Source: Deltaproteobacteria bacterium (lineage in GTDB: Bacteria; Desulfobacterota; GWC2-55-46; UBA9637). Taken from it: a DNA stretch of 53,092 nt. Under the pieces are notes generated by a model that saw only the letters and a list, made by a program, of their open reading frames with translations, searched no databases and was not told where the DNA came from. Positions 16,417-26,357 of the stretch are shown in pieces. Positions within the stretch are counted from its first letter, which is position 1, and every line of letters begins with the position of its first letter. A program made the position numbers and the translations under genes. The stretch spans positions 1-53,092 of the forward strand of contig JACRML010000005.1 of NCBI GenBank assembly GCA_016214995.1, written 5' to 3'.

Positions 16417-19400
16417 CTATTTTTTCTCATTGTTACCGTTTCTTACCTTTGCCGTCCATTTTCTAATCTCTTCCATAGATAATACGGTAACCGGAAATAA
16501 TAATAGGAATGTCCATTCTTTTAAACCAAGGGGTGAGAGACCGAAGGTTTTTTGCATGAAAGGCATGTAGGTAAGAAATAATATGAGTGCAATCTCAACC
16601 GCTACGCCAAACAGCACAAGCCTGTTGTTAAAGAACCCCACGCTGAATATTGACTCTTTTTCTGTCCTGCATGCAAAGACATTTCCTATCTGGGATGTAA
16701 CAATGCCTGCAAGGCTGATGGTTGTTGCTGTTGTATAGATGATGCCGCTGGAAGGCATTGATTCACCCCACTGCCAGCCGCTTAACCAATAAACAAAGAA
16801 AAATCCTCCCATACACAGGGCTGCCTCTATAGGGCCAAGGAACAAATATGCCCTTGAAAGCAAAGAAAAATCCAGAAGCCTTTTTGTCCTTGGTCTTGGA
16901 GGCTGATTCATTATCCCTTTTTCAGGCGGTTCCACACCGAGGCCAAGGGCAGGAACGACATCGGTGCCTAAATCCACAGCAAGTATCTGCATTACGGTCA
17001 GAGGCAAAGGTATCTTGAATAAGACAAATGCAATAAAAGGGACAATCTCAGGGATATTGCTTGCAAATATATAGGTAACAAACTTTTTAATATTTGCGTA
17101 TACTGCCCTGCCTTCCTTGATCGCTTCCACAATGGTTGCAAAATTGTCATCTGCCAGCACAATCTCAGCAGCCTCTTTTGCAACATCACTTCCACGCAGT
17201 CCCATCGCGATTCCTATATCAGCCTTTTTTAATGCCGGCGCATCGTTCACTCCATCGCCGGTAACAGCCACGATTTCACCCAGTTCCTGAAGCGTTGATA
17301 CGACCCTGAGTTTGTCTTTTGGCGCAACCCTTGCAAATATAATTTCATTTGCCGTCTTGCTCCCATGCTCCACCTTCTTCTCGTTCCCACGCTCTGCGTG
17401 GGAACGGTTGGTTGGCTTGAGAAGCTCTCGTAATTCTCTGCGGGAAAGCCTTGAAAGCTCAAGGCCGGTTACCACCTTGGGATTGCTGCCTCCTACTCCC
17501 ACCTCTTTTGCAATTGCCTGAGCAGTGAGACCATAGTCGCCTGTCATCACAATTATCCTGATGCCAGCAGTGTGGCATTCCTCAATTGCCCTTTTAACCT
17601 CAGGCCTCGGCGGGTCAAACATGGCAATCAGGCCGATGAAGGTCAAATCCTTTTCCACATCGTCCTCTGTGTATTTTGTTTTATCTCCTGATTCCTGACT
17701 CCTGATTCCTGACTGTATCTCCCGATACGCCACCGCCAGCACCCGCAAGCCCTGAGACGCCATAAAATCATTTTGTTTTAAGATTATCTCTTTGTCTTTA
17801 TCTGTTAGGCTAACCGCCATTCCATCTCTATACATCATTGTGCATAAATCCAGCATCTCCTTCGGTGCACCCTTGACATAAGCAATCATTATTTTTCCTG
17901 ACCCCTGACCTTCGATCCCTGTCCCCTGTTTATGTATTGTCGTCATCCTCTTTCTTATTCTTTCAAAGGCAAGGTGGCCAACCCTTGGATTTTCCTTTTT
18001 CAGTTCTTCCAATTTAAGCCCTGCCTTTTTAGCAGCAACAAGCAATGCGCCCTCTGTCGGATCGCCTGAAATTGACCAACCCCAGCTTGCACCCTTTTGT
18101 AAAGGGGCAATAAGATTGGCGTTATTGCAGAGGCTTGCAGCCTTCAAAAGCTCGTCTATTCCCTCCTTGTTTAAATCATCTGCAGAAAAAGTTTTGCCGT
18201 TCCAGATAAAATTTCCTGTGGGTTCGTATCCTTTACCGGTAATTTCAATATCCTTCTCATTTACCCACAATCTTGTCACACGCATCTCGTTTGTGGTAAG
18301 CGTGCCTGTTTTGTCAGTGCATATGCAATTGATAGAGCCGAGCGTTTCTACAGCAGAAAGTTTTTTAACAATCGCATTTTTCCGGGCCATCCTCTGAACG
18401 CCCATTGCGAGGGAAAGGCTGAGCGTAGGCAGCAGGCCCTCTGGCACGTTTGCAACTATAATGCCTATGGCAAATATGAAACTTTCCGATAATGTAAGAC
18501 CTGCTATCTTAAAACCGAGGAGGAAGAATACAAGCCCCAGAGTTACCGCAATCCATGTGACCACCTTTGTTACCCTTGCCATCTCCTTCTGCAAAGGACT
18601 CATCTCCGTTTTTATGGACTGGGTAAGGTAGGCAACCTTGCCAATCTCAGTATCCATACCAGTGGCTGTAACAACCAACTTTCCGGCACCAGAAAGTACG
18701 TTTGTGCCCGCAAATATGAGGTTCGGCATCTCTGCCCAGATGAAGTTTTTCCCGTTCTCCAGAGATTCTGCCACCTTATATACCGGCCTTGACTCTCCTG
18801 TTAACGGGCTGTTGTCAACCCGCATGTCATCTGTATGAATAAGCCTTCCGTCAGCAGGTATATTATCGCCTTCCTGTAAAAGCACGATGTCTCCCGGTAC
18901 AAGCTCACCGCCCTGTATCTCTTTTTCTTTTCCTTCTCTTATGGTTTTAACCTTTTGAGGGAGAAGCTTCTGGAGCGCCTCTACAGCCTGCTCTGCCTTA
19001 TATTCCTGCCAGAAACTGAACGATGCGTTTATAATAATAACAAGAAATATGGCCCAGCCAAGCTCAGGCATGCCTGCTACAAAAGACAATATGCCGCCCA
19101 GCCACAAAAGTATTGCAAACAGGTTTGTCATGTTTTGTAAAAAGTCGTATAAAATATGCTTCCTTGCGACCTTTTTAAGAATATTCGGGCCAACCGTGGC
19201 AAGCCTGTGAATGGCCTCTTTTTCTGTAAGCCCTGTTTCACGAGTATTAAGTTCTGCAAATATTTCTTCCCTTGTTAAAGGGATATAAGCATCCCTGCCC
19301 AAGCCTTCTTCTCTCTTCACGATGCCCGTAACAGCCTCTTTTGTCTTTGCTGTGAGGATTGCATTGCGGAAGGTTTTATTTAAAAGGAAACCTTCCAGGA

Positions 19401-19746
19401 GGGAAAGAAGTTGGAAGTGTGTACCACTCTCCGTGATGGGAGAAACAAGAAGGAACAGTATGTGTATTTTTTCTCTTCTTTTTATCGGATGAGGTATGCC
19501 GCGCTGAGAAAGAGAGAGGACAACCTTTATATCCTCTACTGTATCTGAAAAGGTGTGAAATATGGCAGAGCCGGTGCCAAGCAAAACACCATCTATGCTT
19601 TCATGATCTTTAAGTGCCTTAATAGATGCTTCATCCTCACATGCTTTGCCGAGAAGGCAAACCATATTTTTTAACGCCTCAGTATGGTCTTTTGCCATGA
19701 AGTCAAGGATAATGAGCTCTTTGGATAGTAAAGAGGATAGGGTCAT
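16417..19746 (-). CDS. P-type cation ATPase with N-terminal PTS EIIA(Ntr)-like domain
   Basis: 1109 residues. Residues about 5-148 resemble a PTS EIIA type-2/PtsN domain, including the histidine position (GTGSAIFHTF, His64). The rest is a P2-type ATPase: actuator motif TGES, PEGLLPTLSLSLAMGVQRMA in the membrane core as in Na/K-type pumps, the phosphorylation site CTDKTGTLT near residue 475, KGAPKEML, TGDYGLTA and GDGVNDAPAL. It should pump a cation (Na+, K+ or Ca2+ cannot be decided) across the inner membrane. Three repeat-derived segments interrupt the cytoplasmic domains without breaking the frame: about residue 605-617, about 674-688 and about 778-800. The fusion suggests control of the pump by phosphotransfer or nitrogen status. 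Confidence 0.93.
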   Translation of the reverse strand: MTLSSLLSKELIILDFMAKDHTEALKNMVCLLGKACEDEASIKALKDHESIDGVLLGTGSAIFHTFSDTVEDIKVVLSLSQRGIPHPIKRREKIHILFLLVSPITESGTHFQLLSLLEGFLLNKTFRNAILTAKTKEAVTGIVKREEGLGRDAYIPLTREEIFAELNTRETGLTEKEAIHRLATVGPNILKKVARKHILYDFLQNMTNLFAILLWLGGILSFVAGMPELGWAIFLVIIINASFSFWQEYKAEQAVEALQKLLPQKVKTIREGKEKEIQGGELVPGDIVLLQEGDNIPADGRLIHTDDMRVDNSPLTGESRPVYKVAESLENGKNFIWAEMPNLIFAGTNVLSGAGKLVVTATGMDTEIGKVAYLTQSIKTEMSPLQKEMARVTKVVTWIAVTLGLVFFLLGFKIAGLTLSESFIFAIGIIVANVPEGLLPTLSLSLAMGVQRMARKNAIVKKLSAVETLGSINCICTDKTGTLTTNEMRVTRLWVNEKDIEITGKGYEPTGNFIWNGKTFSADDLNKEGIDELLKAASLCNNANLIAPLQKGASWGWSISGDPTEGALLVAAKKAGLKLEELKKENPRVGHLAFERIRKRMTTIHKQGTGIEGQGSGKIMIAYVKGAPKEMLDLCTMMYRDGMAVSLTDKDKEIILKQNDFMASQGLRVLAVAYREIQSGIRSQESGDKTKYTEDDVEKDLTFIGLIAMFDPPRPEVKRAIEECHTAGIRIIVMTGDYGLTAQAIAKEVGVGGSNPKVVTGLELSRLSRRELRELLKPTNRSHAERGNEKKVEHGSKTANEIIFARVAPKDKLRVVSTLQELGEIVAVTGDGVNDAPALKKADIGIAMGLRGSDVAKEAAEIVLADDNFATIVEAIKEGRAVYANIKKFVTYIFASNIPEIVPFIAFVLFKIPLPLTVMQILAVDLGTDVVPALGLGVEPPEKGIMNQPPRPRTKRLLDFSLLSRAYLFLGPIEAALCMGGFFFVYWLSGWQWGESMPSSGIIYTTATTISLAGIVTSQIGNVFACRTEKESIFSVGFFNNRLVLFGVAVEIALILFLTYMPFMQKTFGLSPLGLKEWTFLLLFPVTVLSMEEIRKWTAKVRNGNNEKK
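17382..17406. repeat. palindrome inserted in frame in the ATPase gene
   Basis: CGTTCCCACGC-TCT-GCGTGGGAACG has perfect 11-bp arms. It encodes part of a hydrophilic segment (about residues 778-800 of the ATPase) between the ELRELL helix and NEIIFARVAP, which are normally almost adjacent in P2 ATPases. This palindrome type is common as an intergenic repeat in other proteobacteria (general knowledge). Confidence 0.75.
17684..17722. repeat. stutter-type repeat inside the ATPase gene (1)
   Basis: TCCTGATTCCTGACTCCTGA repeated with variation; on the coding strand it reads GTCAGGAATCAGGAGTCAGG. It encodes SGIRSQESGD, an insertion relative to usual P2 ATPases, and keeps the reading frame. Confidence 0.65.
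17897..17929. repeat. stutter-type repeat inside the ATPase gene (2)
   Basis: CCTGACCCCTGACCTTCGAT with CCCTGTCCCCTGT. It encodes the glycine-rich KQGTGIEGQGSGK between FERIRKRMTTIH and IMIAYVKGAP, again without breaking the frame. Confidence 0.65.
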
Positions 19747-19840
19747 AATGGGATTTAAGTCTGCTCAATAGATTTTGTGGAAGCATTTATTACACGAACA
19801 TTTGCAAGCGGCCGTGAGACCCTCACGTTATGCTCAGGGT

Positions 19841-20007
19841 AAATGCGGTATAAGGGACTGTTAAAAAATTCAGATTACCGTCATTGCGAACAAAGTGAAG
19901 CAATCTCATTCCTATATAAATCAATAAGTTATAGATTGCTTCGTCACAAAAACCTCTCCTCGCAATGACATGAAGTGGCTTTTTCAATAGCCCCTATAAC
20001 CGCATTT
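19841..20007. repeat. nested palindromic repeat with GTCATTGCGA core
   Basis: The outer arms AAATGCGGTATAAGGG (from 19841) and CCCTATAACCGCATTT (to 20007) enclose a second palindrome at 19880-19969. That inner element starts GTCATTGCGAAC, contains AAGCAATCT/AGATTGCTT and ends CGCAATGAC. The inner type is widespread in environmental bacterial genomes (general knowledge). The right arm overlaps the stop codon of the esterase gene. The remaining intergenic bases 19747-19840 hold nothing I recognise. Confidence 0.8.
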
Positions 20008-21010
20008 AATTTTCGGAAAACCACTTTTTATTCTTTTCATGCCAGCCGGGCAAGACAACATGCCCTGCCTTTGGCACCTCGTAGATTTGCTTTTTAGTCT
20101 GCTGTGGAAGCCGTTCAAAAGTAGATTTGATACCTTCTGGAGGACAGATGGAATCGTCGAGCCCAACCCCGACAATGATAGGTTTGGTTAGATAAGGTGC
20201 ATAGTTATAGACATCCACATATTTAAGTGTATCCCAAACCTTTTCCTTATCTTGGGGGTGTTTTTTCAGATATTGTTTAACCTCCATATAAGGCCCGCCG
20301 TCTGCTGTTTTTAAACTCTCTGGTATGTTATTCAAAAAAGGCACGCCTGCCGCGACAGCCTTTACCCTATCGTCTATTGCAGAAACTATCATGGCGCTTC
20401 CTCCACCCATACTACTGCCGCTTACATAGATTCTATTTTTGTCCACCTCCGGCAGTGTTTCAAAAAAATCCATTCCCCTGATTGCGTCGAGTATGACACC
20501 GACAAGGCTGTAATTTTTGCTGTCTGCAATATTATCAACCATAAGGCCTGGAAAACCCGGGTTATAATCCTGCCGGCTCTTGCCGTGTCCGCGCGCATCT
20601 ATTGCAAAGGCAACAAAACCCATCCTCGCATATTGCCTTGCCCATGACGGTCTTCCGTAATCTGAGTAGCCATGCAGAAGCAAGACCGCCGGTAGTTTAC
20701 TGTTTGCATTGATGTTAGCCGGCTCTGCAAGATAGCCATGCAACCTCGCATTGCCATAGCCTTTAAACCAGACATCCTTACCGATAACTTTGCCATTCTT
20801 CATAATGCTGCCAAGTTCAAACTCCGGTCTAACAGTCTTTAGTTCAGCAAGTCTTCCAGTCCAGAAGTTTTTAATATCATGGGGCAGAGCAGAAATATCA
20901 GCAAAAATACGGGGAGAGAAAAGGTTCAAGCTTAAAACTTGAACCAGAAAAAAAACGATAAATATAAGAATGTTCTTTTTTGTAAAAATATATGATTTGG
21001 TCGATTTCAT
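20006..21010 (-). CDS. exported alpha/beta hydrolase, acetyl xylan esterase-like
   Basis: 334 residues with an N-terminal hydrophobic segment at about 12-35 (signal peptide or anchor). The hydrolase fold follows: oxyanion/strand motif VLLLHGYSDYGRP, IDARGHGKS, nucleophile elbow GSSMGGGSA, the acid in GLDDSICPP, and the catalytic histidine in KAGHVV. This arrangement is that of the AXE1/cephalosporin-C deacetylase-like esterases, which remove acetyl groups from carbohydrates, though related dienelactone-hydrolase-like enzymes cannot be excluded. Probably periplasmic. No sugar-utilisation genes are nearby. Confidence 0.85.
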   Translation of the reverse strand: MKSTKSYIFTKKNILIFIVFFLVQVLSLNLFSPRIFADISALPHDIKNFWTGRLAELKTVRPEFELGSIMKNGKVIGKDVWFKGYGNARLHGYLAEPANINANSKLPAVLLLHGYSDYGRPSWARQYARMGFVAFAIDARGHGKSRQDYNPGFPGLMVDNIADSKNYSLVGVILDAIRGMDFFETLPEVDKNRIYVSGSSMGGGSAMIVSAIDDRVKAVAAGVPFLNNIPESLKTADGGPYMEVKQYLKKHPQDKEKVWDTLKYVDVYNYAPYLTKPIIVGVGLDDSICPPEGIKSTFERLPQQTKKQIYEVPKAGHVVLPGWHEKNKKWFSEN

Positions 21011-21107
21011 ATTACAGGTGTTTCTTTTGGTGAGATGAAATACTCATTATATCCGCTCCTTGAGTTTAGTATAAATTGTCTGGCATGGCAATGGAAAATT
21101 TGGACAA

Positions 21108-21764
21108 TTATCTGTTTTTTACTACACCGATCCTCTCACAATACCTATAAAGCCTGCATTGGCTGCACAGGGGTGAAACAGGTTTGCAGATATTCTGCCC
21201 AAAGGTTACAAGAAGGTCGTTTAGAATAATCCAATATTTCTTTGGGAGTTTTTTTCTCAAGGCAAACTCTGTCTCATCAGGTGTTTTTGTTTTTACATAA
21301 CCCCAGCGGTTGGTTATTCTGTGTACATGGGTATCAACACATATGCCCGGTTTTCCATAGCCCAATGTTACAACAAGGTTTGCTGTCTTCCTTCCAACAC
21401 CATTAAACTCTAAAAGTTCATCAATACTATCAGGCACCCTTGAATGGTATGTTTCTACCAATTTCTTGCAGATATTTTTAATAACCTTAGCTTTGTTTCT
21501 GTAAAAACCCACAGGGTAGATTGTCTTTTCAATTATTTTAATAGGCATATCCATCATAACCTCAGGTGTTTTTGCGAGACTGAATAGTCTTTCCGATGCC
21601 TGCATAGTTGTGTTATCCTTTGTTCGCAGACTTAGGATACATGAGATCAATACCATAAATGGGCTGCGGGATGTTTGGGAGATTTGGGTAACCGCGGAGA
21701 TGATAAACAGTTTATTCTCCGCCTTAAGTACTTTTATGACCGAGGCTATATCTTTCTCTCGCAT
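21108..21764 (-). CDS. nth: endonuclease III
   Basis: Base-excision repair glycosylase/AP lyase acting on oxidised pyrimidines. The 218 residues contain the helix-hairpin-helix [17 protein letters not shown] with its catalytic lysine, the catalytic aspartate in CVDTHVHRI, and the [4Fe-4S] ligands with spacing C-x6-C-x2-C-x5-C near the C-terminus. I place the start at ATG 21764, where AGAGGTGA lies about 8 bases upstream; a GTG four codons earlier overlaps that site. It lies downstream of the groEL terminator and so is probably transcribed separately. Confidence 0.95.
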   Translation of the reverse strand: MREKDIASVIKVLKAENKLFIISAVTQISQTSRSPFMVLISCILSLRTKDNTTMQASERLFSLAKTPEVMMDMPIKIIEKTIYPVGFYRNKAKVIKNICKKLVETYHSRVPDSIDELLEFNGVGRKTANLVVTLGYGKPGICVDTHVHRITNRWGYVKTKTPDETEFALRKKLPKKYWIILNDLLVTFGQNICKPVSPLCSQCRLYRYCERIGVVKNR

Positions 21765-21816
21765 TTTAGAAATCACCTCTTATTGATGATAGTACTATCT
21801 GTTATTCCATAAATAA

Positions 21817-21849
21817 AAAAGGGTGTCCAGATTATTTGGACACCCTTTT
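21817..21849 (-). terminator. rho-independent terminator of groES-groEL
   Basis: AAAAGGGTGTCCA pairs with TGGACACCCTTTT around a short loop. On the minus strand it is followed by TTTTTTATTT, 22 bases after the groEL stop. A textbook intrinsic terminator. Confidence 0.92.
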
Positions 21850-21871
21850 ACATGAGGATTTAGATTTTACC

Positions 21872-23618
<1,747 letters not shown>

Positions 23619-23620
<2 letters not shown>

Positions 23621-23909
23621 ACTTTACTATGATTCCGAGTATATCATCTTCTCTTAATATCAGGTGTTCCTCACCCTCAATCTTTACCTCGGTACCGCCG
23701 TACTTGCTGTATAACACCCTGTCTCCAGCTTTAACATCCATAGCAATCCTCTTACCGTCATCGGCTATCTTGCCTGGGCCAACAGCGACAACTTCGCCTT
23801 CCATGGGCTTTTCCTTTGCGCTATCAGGGATTATAATGCCTCCTTTTGTCTTTTCCTCTTCTTCCAGTCTCTTCACTAAAATCCTGTCGTGAAGTGGTTT
23901 AATCTTCAT
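23619..23909 (-). CDS. groS: 10-kDa co-chaperonin GroES
   Basis: 96 residues starting [14 protein letters not shown], with the mobile loop [15 protein letters not shown] and the usual [16 protein letters not shown] block. It caps the GroEL ring. ATG 23909 has an AAAGGAGG site; an upstream in-frame ATG at 23987 lies inside the promoter/operator region and is rejected. First gene of the groES-groEL operon. Confidence 0.98.
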
Positions 23910-23943
23910 TTTAAATCCTCCTTTAAAATTAATATTTGCCGTT

Positions 23944-24007
23944 AATATATGCACCGCTAATCTATTTGTCAAGGGAAAAATTAGCACTCGTCAATACAGA
24001 GTGCTAA
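23944..24007 (-). promoter_or_regulatory. groES promoter with CIRCE operator
   Basis: The CIRCE inverted repeat TTAGCACTC-N9-GAGTGCTAA is perfect at 23981-24007. On the minus strand a sigma-70-type promoter follows: -35 TTGACA (23967-23972), 17-base spacer, -10 TATATT (23944-23949). CIRCE is the binding site of the heat-shock repressor HrcA. Its position just upstream of the -35 box fits repression of groES-groEL. Confidence 0.95.
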
Positions 24008-24121
24008 TTTGAAATTATTATGCAACTTGCCCAGCCCAACCTTTGGTTGGGTGCCCCATGGGCAAATTCCAAGCTGATGAATTTGAGAACTGCAAATACG
24101 CCGATAAATCGGCAGACTACT

Positions 24122-24277
24122 AATACAAACGCATTAAATAAAGCTGCATCATACAAACGCAAGAAATGGTTTTAGACAAGGCGGACGATGAGGAAAACCG
24201 CAGGCATACTTTTGTAGTATGTTGAGGATTTTCCGAGGAGTCCAATGCAGTATAAAAACATTTATTGCGTTTGTATT
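24122..24277. repeat. long palindromic repeat upstream of the chaperonin operon
   Basis: The outer arms AATACAAACGCATTAAA (24122-24138) and TTTATTGCGTTTGTATT (24261-24277) are near-perfect inverted repeats. The interior has GACAAGGCGGACGATGAGG and a GCATAC/GTATG pair. It follows a short CCCAACC/GGTTGGG hairpin at about 24033-24049. The right arm ends just past the pncA stop. Nothing else was recognised in 24008-24121. Confidence 0.75.
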
Positions 24278-24281
24278 AATA

Positions 24282-24869
24282 TTACAGCCTTAAATCTGCC
24301 AAGACAGCCTTGTTTGCACCTGCCCTTTCCATCTCTTTTATGGCCTCTGCTGAATCCCCTGGTTTTATATCTACCCCTTTTATTGCATCAATGAGAACAG
24401 TTACCTCAAACCCTTGTTTTAAAGCATCTAACACAGTTGCCCTTACACAATAATCAGTTGCCAGTCCACCTATATAAAGATGCTTAATGCCCTTTTTTCT
24501 TAAGATGTATGCAAAAGGCCTTTTTTCAGGGTCGTGGGCTTGAAATCCGGAATAGCTATCCTCATTCGGATATTCACCCTTAGTAAGGATTATGGTATGC
24601 GAAGGAAGTTTAAGGCCTGGATGAAATTCAGCGCCATTTGTTTCCTGAACACAATGTGGCGGCCACATTCCGCCACATGTGTTAAAATGTTTGGTCTTTT
24701 TAGGGTGCCAATCTCTGGATGCATAGATGGGCAAGCTCGCCTTTCGAAATTTGTTGATATATTTGTTCAGGACAAGGACAACCTTATCTCCTTCAGGCAC
24801 TGGCAGTGCGCCACCTGGGCAGAAATCGTTTTGAACATCTACAATAACAAGGGCGCGTTCCCCCCCCAT
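24282..24869 (-). CDS. pncA: nicotinamidase
   Basis: Hydrolyses nicotinamide to nicotinic acid in NAD salvage. The 195 residues have the cysteine-hydrolase triad of the isochorismatase-like fold: Asp in IVDVQNDF, Lys in LTKGEYPNEDSYS, and Cys in ATDYCVRATVLDA. The metal-binding segments DWHP and WPPHC are also typical of PncA. ATG 24869 has a strong AAGGAGGTG site that overlaps the end of the upstream TVP38 gene, so the two are translationally coupled. Confidence 0.95.
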   Translation of the reverse strand: MGGERALVIVDVQNDFCPGGALPVPEGDKVVLVLNKYINKFRKASLPIYASRDWHPKKTKHFNTCGGMWPPHCVQETNGAEFHPGLKLPSHTIILTKGEYPNEDSYSGFQAHDPEKRPFAYILRKKGIKHLYIGGLATDYCVRATVLDALKQGFEVTVLIDAIKGVDIKPGDSAEAIKEMERAGANKAVLADLRL

Positions 24870-24871
24870 AT

Positions 24872-25531
24872 TTAAACACCTCCTTTGATTTTTTTATATA
24901 CTATGGGAATTACTGAGATTATAACAACAAGAATCAGCCCAATTAAAAACTCCGTTGAAACCTTGCCTCTAATTAAATCCAGCAGCGAGCTTGAAAACAC
25001 CACGAAGGCAATAATAGCAGGCAGCATAAATATAAAAGATGCCAACACATAGTGGCTGAATCGTATTCTTGTAAGGCCAAAGGCGTAATTTAATAGGTTA
25101 AAGGGAAATATAGGAATTATTCTTGTGAATGCAACTATTTTCCAGCCCTGTTTTTCCACCTCCCTGTCCAACATGCCCCACTTCCCTTGCTTTAATAGTT
25201 TTGCAACCAGTTCTCTGGCCATATACCTTGATATGAGAAATGTAACAGATGCACCAATGGTTGCGCCAATGGCTGTATAGATGGTTCCGTAAACAGGCCC
25301 AAAAAGTATGCCGCCCGCAATAGTAAGGGGAGTGCCGGGAAAGAGGATAATAGGGGCAGTGCTGTAGATGAGAATATACACAATCGGCCCCCAGGGACCA
25401 AGATTCGAAATCCAGTTCCTTAAATCCTCGGTGTCGGTATATCTTGCGAAATCCGTGTATTTTAAGATAATGATAATAGATACGAGGAATACAAAAAAGA
25501 TTATCCCTTTTACGACGGCGCGATTTTTCAT
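24872..25531 (-). CDS. TVP38/TMEM64 family membrane protein (VTT domain)
   Basis: 219 residues with about five or six membrane segments. It contains the VTT/SNARE-associated block with the family signature FPGTPLTIAGGILFGPVYGT and the later RIIPIFPFNLLNYAFGLTRI. Related DedA/TVP38 proteins act in membrane homeostasis or lipid and cation transport; a specific role cannot be assigned. A GGAGGT site precedes ATG 25531. The stop overlaps the ribosome site of pncA. Confidence 0.9.
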   Translation of the reverse strand: MKNRAVVKGIIFFVFLVSIIIILKYTDFARYTDTEDLRNWISNLGPWGPIVYILIYSTAPIILFPGTPLTIAGGILFGPVYGTIYTAIGATIGASVTFLISRYMARELVAKLLKQGKWGMLDREVEKQGWKIVAFTRIIPIFPFNLLNYAFGLTRIRFSHYVLASFIFMLPAIIAFVVFSSSLLDLIRGKVSTEFLIGLILVVIISVIPIVYKKIKGGV

Positions 25532-25681
25532 CTTAATACCTCCACTACCAACAAATATAACACAAATCCTTAATTGTTTTGATTAATTTTGGTTTATAAA
25601 AAGATGTGTAAAGTCAGCATGTCTGAGGTAGCAAGCGGAGTTCCCAAAAATAGCGATTAATGAATTGCTTCTGTATTAGTC

Positions 25682-25750
25682 GTCATTGCCCGACTTGATC
25701 GGGCAATCCAGAGAAAGGAACTGGATTCTCCTGTCAAGCCGGAGAATGAC
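25682..25750. repeat. GTCATTGCCCGA palindromic repeat
   Basis: GTCATTGCCCGACTTGATCG (with GGGCAATCCAG) mirrors CTGGATTCTCCTGTCAAGCC (with GGAGAATGAC). The outer GTCATT..AATGAC ends and the CCAG..CTGG inner pair are conserved. This is a common intergenic type in proteobacterial and metagenomic assemblies (general knowledge). The flanking 25532-25681 shows no gene; an AAAATAGCGATTAA fragment at about 25648 matches the edge of the composite element at 43564. Confidence 0.75.
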
Positions 25751-25780
25751 AGCATTGAGTTTGACTTTGACGCCCTGCGC

Positions 25781-26000
25781 TCTTGGCGCAGGGTATTCAC
25801 AGAGAAAATTTCAGGTCTTGCACGAACTAACGTGTGCGTGCGTAAGCCCCATCCGCAGGGTGCGTGTAAACCACCTAATGGTTGTCTGCAAAGGCGAAAC
25901 CGAAAAGATTGCGGCCCGATGGGACAGCAATCCAAATAGCGATAAGCCTTAAGGACCGGCGGATTGGGAAGAAGCTGTTCGGTGTGAGACCTGATTTTTT
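25781..26000. other. GC-rich structured non-coding region upstream of tRNA-Sec
   Basis: This ~220-base stretch is visibly richer in G+C than its flanks and has no convincing reading frame. Hairpins seen include GCCCTGCGC-TCTT-GGCGCAGGG, GCACG/CGTG(T)GC around 25820, and AACCACCTAATGGTT around 25870, with A-rich purine linkers (AAAGGCGAAACCGAAAAG). It ends in TTTTTTTG at about 25996, as a transcript on the plus strand would. I compared it by eye with RNase P, tmRNA, SRP RNA, cobalamin and cyclic-di-GMP riboswitch cores and found no match. It may be an unnamed small RNA or another composite repeat. Confidence 0.35.
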
Positions 26001-26004
26001 TGTT

Positions 26005-26137
26005 CAAATAAAATTCTAAATTCTAATGTCTAAATCCTAAACAAATTCAAAATCTAAATGACCAAAATTCAAAACAGTTTTGAACATTTTAAATTTAGCA
26101 TTTTGATATTGTTTAGAATTTAGGATTTAGAACTTTT
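26005..26137. repeat. AT-rich stutter-type palindrome before tRNA-Sec
   Basis: Variants of AAATTCTAAATTCTAATG and CCTAAACAAATTCAAAATC are followed by their approximate complements (CATTTTAAATTTAGCATTTT, GAATTTAGGATTTAGAAC). It ends 6 bases before the tRNA. Confidence 0.6.
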
Positions 26138-26143
26138 CTATCT

Positions 26144-26268
26144 GGAAGGGGATAGGGCCCGGTGGCCCTGCCGGTCTTCAAAACTGTGCTATCCCCCACC
26201 CTACCCTCCTCCTGAGGGGGAGGGTAGGGTGGGGGATGGGTGGGTTCGACTCCCTCCTCCTTCCGCCA
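26144..26268 (+). tRNA. selC: tRNA-Sec (TCA) with extended variable arm
   Basis: The 8-bp acceptor stem GGAAGGGG/CTCCTTCC (one wobble), a 6-bp D stem AGGGCC/GGCCCT closing a 4-base loop, anticodon TCA in CTTCAAA, discriminator G and encoded CCA are all diagnostic of bacterial selenocysteine tRNA. The variable arm is exceptional: 26191-26209 and 26219-26237 are exact 19-base inverted repeats that can extend to about 22 bp. The whole tRNA is 125 nt against the usual ~95-100. The anticodon stem has a terminal C.T mismatch and the T stem one T.T mismatch. Implies a selenocysteine system (selA, selB, selD) elsewhere in the genome. Confidence 0.93.
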
Positions 26269-26357
26269 AAATATAGGAGTTAGGGTGTAGCGTATTATGA
26301 AATAATGCATCGAATAAACGGCAAGGTGCATTCAAGCGAGTAGACCGCACAAAACTA

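Noticed and set aside
23967-23977. Third copy of the three-way-junction element suggested by TTTGTCAAGGG near CIRCE
   Set aside because: It is the -35 box region of the groES promoter (TTGACA on the minus strand); no partner arm or inner hairpins exist.
25781-26000. Cyclic-di-GMP (GEMM-I) riboswitch suggested by a GTAAACC...CTGCAAAGG stretch
   Set aside because: The conserved GGGACGCAAAGCC half and the receptor arrangement are not there, and no gene follows that it could control.
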